A stretch of DNA of 64,000 bases from Pseudomonadales bacterium. GTDB lineage: Bacteria > Pseudomonadota > Gammaproteobacteria > Pseudomonadales > Halieaceae. The notes under the pieces were generated by a model that saw only the letters and a program-made list of their open reading frames with translations, was not told the origin of the DNA and ran no database searches. The DNA is taken from positions 1-64,000 of the forward strand of contig JACKNU010000010.1 of the NCBI GenBank assembly GCA_024234675.1. Reading direction: 5' to 3'. This document shows positions 61,790 through 64,000 of this stretch, in pieces. Positions within the stretch are counted from its first letter, which is position 1, and every line of letters begins with the position of its first letter. The position numbers and the translations under genes are program-made.

Positions 61790-62722
61790 ATGGAATTGAT
61801 CCGCGGCCTGCACAACATGCGGCCTCGACACCGCGGATGCGTGGTGACAATCGGGGCCTTTGACGGCGTGCACCTGGGTCACCAGGCGGTTATCAGGCAT
61901 TTGCTGGAGAAATCAGCGGAGTTGGGGCTGCCCTCGACGATCATCGTGTTCGAGCCGCTGCCCCGGGAGTATTTCTCCCCGCTCAAGGCGCCCGCGCGGA
62001 TAATGAGCTTCCGGGAGAAATTTTTTGCCCTGCGGGACCTCGGCGTGGATCGCCTGCTGCGGGTGCGTTTCAACGAACGCCTGCGCGGCATGTCCGCGCA
62101 GCAATTTGTCGACGACATTTTCGTCGCCGGGCTGGGCGTGCGTTACGTGGTGCTCGGTGATGACTTCCGCTTCGGCAACGACCGGGAGGGGGACCTGGAG
62201 TTCATCCGCCAGCAGGGCCCGCGCTACGGCTACGAGGCCCGCCCCACCCCGACACTGTCCATGGACGGCCAGCGGGTCAGCAGCACGCGCATCAGGGAGG
62301 CACTGGAACAGGCGGATTTCGCCGAGGCGGCGCGTTTGCTGGGACGCCCCTACAGCATATCCGGCAAGGTGGTTTATGGCCGCCAGCTGGGACAAACCCT
62401 GGGCACGCCTACCGCCAACCTGGAGTTGCGGCGGCTGCGGGCCCCGCTTAACGGGGTTTATGCGGTGCAGGTGAGCGGAGCCGGCCTGGAGGGTGTCCTG
62501 GGCGTGGCCAATGTCGGCGTGCGCCCCACGGTAGACGACAGCATCAAGGCCAACCTCGAAGTACACCTGCTGGACAGGGAGATTGGCCTCTACGGCCAGC
62601 ACATTGAAGTCACGTTTCGGTACAAGTTGCGTGAGGAAAAAAAGTTCGGCTCAGTGGATGAGCTCAGGGAAAACATAGCAAGGGATATAGAAAATACGCG
62701 GGCCTGGTTCGATCGGCACTGA
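61790..62722 (+). CDS. ribF: Bifunctional riboflavin kinase / FAD synthetase
   Basis: 310 residues. The N-terminal nucleotidyltransferase has TIGAFDGVHLGHQAVIRHLL and the RVSSTRIREAL segment; the C-terminal riboflavin kinase has GKVVYGRQLGQTLGTPTANL (PTAN motif). It converts riboflavin to FMN and FAD. ATG 61790 is preferred to GTG 61775, which lies upstream of the conserved start. Confidence 0.95.
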   Translation: MELIRGLHNMRPRHRGCVVTIGAFDGVHLGHQAVIRHLLEKSAELGLPSTIIVFEPLPREYFSPLKAPARIMSFREKFFALRDLGVDRLLRVRFNERLRGMSAQQFVDDIFVAGLGVRYVVLGDDFRFGNDREGDLEFIRQQGPRYGYEARPTPTLSMDGQRVSSTRIREALEQADFAEAARLLGRPYSISGKVVYGRQLGQTLGTPTANLELRRLRAPLNGVYAVQVSGAGLEGVLGVANVGVRPTVDDSIKANLEVHLLDREIGLYGQHIEVTFRYKLREEKKFGSVDELRENIARDIENTRAWFDRH

Positions 62723-62742
62723 TACTTTCTAGCAGTTTATTT

Positions 62743-64000
62743 ATGAGTGAATACAAAGACAGCTTGAACCTGCCGCGCACGGCCTTCCCCATGAAGGCCA
62801 GCCTGTCCCAGCGCGAGCCCCAGCGGCTGAAGCAGTGGCAGGACATGGACCTGTACGGCAAGATCCGGGCGGTGAGCGCCGGGCGGCCGAAATACATCCT
62901 CCACGATGGCCCTCCCTACGCCAACGGTGAGCTGCACCTCGGTCACGCCGTGAACAAGATTCTCAAGGACATCATCGTCAAGTCCCGGACCCTGGACGGC
63001 TTCGACGCACCCTATGTGCCCGGCTGGGATTGCCACGGCCTGCCCATCGAACTGAACGTGGAGAAAAAAGTCGGTAAACCCGGGGTCAAGGTAAGCGCCG
63101 CCGAGTTTCGCCAGCGCTGTCGCGACTACGCCGCCCGCCAGGTGGATGGACAGCGCAAGGATTTCATGCGCATGGGCGTGTTGGGCGACTGGTTCAATCC
63201 CTACCTCACCATGGATTTTGCCTTCGAGGCCAATATCGTGCGCACCCTGGGGCGTATCATAGCGAACGGCCACCTGCACAAGGGCTTCAAACCCGTGCAC
63301 TGGTGCACCGACTGCGGCTCCGCCCTGGCGGAAGCCGAGGTCGAGTACCAGGACAAACAGTCCCCGGCGATCGATGTGGCCTTCGCGGCAGTCGATCCCG
63401 CCGCCTTCAATGCCGCCTGTGGCGCCCGTTACAGCGGCGAGATCGCGGTGCCCATCTGGACCACCACCCCCTGGACGCTGCCGGCCAATATGGCGGTCTG
63501 CCTGAATCCGGAGCTCGAGTACCTGCTGATAGCGGGCGATGGCCGTGCCCTGTTGGTGGCCGAGGCGCTGGCGGAGGAGTGCGCGCGCCGCTACGGCCTG
63601 GACGAGCTCGAGATACTGGGTCGCTGCCGCGGTGCCGCCCTGGAAAACCAGTTGCTGCAGCACTGCTTCCTGGACCGGCAGGTGCCCGTGATCCTGGGCG
63701 AGCACGTCACCACCGAGGCCGGTACCGGCGCCGTGCATACCGCGCCTGCCCACGGCCAGGATGACTTTGCGGTGGGGCAGAAGTACGGGCTGGAGGTGTA
63801 CAACCCGGTGGGTGGCGACGGTGTCTACCTGCCGGATACGGAATATTTTGCCGGCCAGTATGTACTCAAGGCCAATGCCGCCGTGATCGAGTTGCTGGCG
63901 GAGCGCGGCGCGCTGCTCCACGACGAGCAGTACACCCACTCCTACCCCCACTGCTGGCGCCACAAGACACCGATCATTTTCAGGGCCACGCCCCAGTGGT
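62743..64000 (+). CDS. ileS: Isoleucyl-tRNA synthetase (5' part; gene runs off the window)
   Basis: The first 419 codons are open to the window edge. MSEYKDSLNLPRTAFPMKAS is the usual start; PPYANGELHLGHAVNKILKD contains the HIGH-type motif HLGH near residue 66. The CP1 editing domain begins with WTTTPWTLPANMAV and continues to TAPAHGQDDF. Class I synthetase charging tRNA-Ile. It lies 20 bases after ribF. The KMSKS part lies outside the window. Confidence 0.97.
   Translation, partial: MSEYKDSLNLPRTAFPMKASLSQREPQRLKQWQDMDLYGKIRAVSAGRPKYILHDGPPYANGELHLGHAVNKILKDIIVKSRTLDGFDAPYVPGWDCHGLPIELNVEKKVGKPGVKVSAAEFRQRCRDYAARQVDGQRKDFMRMGVLGDWFNPYLTMDFAFEANIVRTLGRIIANGHLHKGFKPVHWCTDCGSALAEAEVEYQDKQSPAIDVAFAAVDPAAFNAACGARYSGEIAVPIWTTTPWTLPANMAVCLNPELEYLLIAGDGRALLVAEALAEECARRYGLDELEILGRCRGAALENQLLQHCFLDRQVPVILGEHVTTEAGTGAVHTAPAHGQDDFAVGQKYGLEVYNPVGGDGVYLPDTEYFAGQYVLKANAAVIELLAERGALLHDEQYTHSYPHCWRHKTPIIFRATPQW

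Overview
The window looks like chromosomal DNA of a high-GC marine gammaproteobacterium, most likely from the Halieaceae/Spongiibacteraceae (Cellvibrionales, OMG) neighbourhood. This is inferred from the housekeeping proteins (FeSOD SodB, GroESL, class I fumarase, SbcB, PyrB, MurJ-RibF-IleS order), a Xanthomonas-like T2SS gene order and a steroid-type acyl-CoA dehydrogenase module. No tRNA, rRNA, CRISPR array, transposase, integrase or phage gene was seen.

Layout. (1) 1-4.4 kb: an inverted-repeat element, then an SDR / acyl-CoA dehydrogenase / acyl-CoA dehydrogenase / SDR cassette that resembles the mycobacterial module for the last steroid rings (FadE30/IpdE1- and IpdF-like). (2) 4.5-14.9 kb: a complete, tightly overlapping type II secretion operon in the order gspE-F-G-H-I-J-K-L-M-(GspC/XpsN-like)-D, with a lipoprotein secretin and no prepilin peptidase gene. 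(3) 14.9-18.9 kb: a sulfotransferase coupled to gspD, a small exported protein, a strongly expressed 542-residue exported protein with a near-consensus promoter and a perfect terminator, and a periplasmic parvulin. (4) 18.9-50.3 kb: a large surface-glycan locus. It holds six more sulfotransferase-fold proteins, nine glycosyltransferases, gmd/rmd for GDP-D-rhamnose, two paralogous methyltransferases, two paralogous acyltransferase-3 proteins, a GtrB-like/GtrA/YfhO three-component set, a DUF4214-like protein and an AmpG-type permease. Most genes overlap by 4 bases or are separated by only a few. (5) 50.3-64 kb: housekeeping genes: an alkyltransferase-like DNA-repair protein, fxsA, groESL under a perfect CIRCE operator, sodB, a coiled-coil membrane protein, fumarase, sbcB, pyrB, nudF, murJ, ribF and the first part of ileS.

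How the parts may work together. The sequence shows a secretion machine, a highly expressed exported protein with its own folding factor, and a glycan locus with seven sulfotransferase-fold proteins, all contiguous and almost all on one strand. My inference is that the cell makes an abundant surface protein or surface polymer whose D-rhamnose-containing glycan is sulfated, methylated and acylated, possibly with T2SS delivery. No Wzx/Wzy, Wzm/Wzt or Wza/Wzc gene and no PAPS synthesis gene lies in the window, so export of the glycan and sulfate-donor supply must be encoded elsewhere. Repeated paralogue pairs (glycosyltransferases, methyltransferases, acyltransferases, sulfotransferases) show that the locus grew by duplication.
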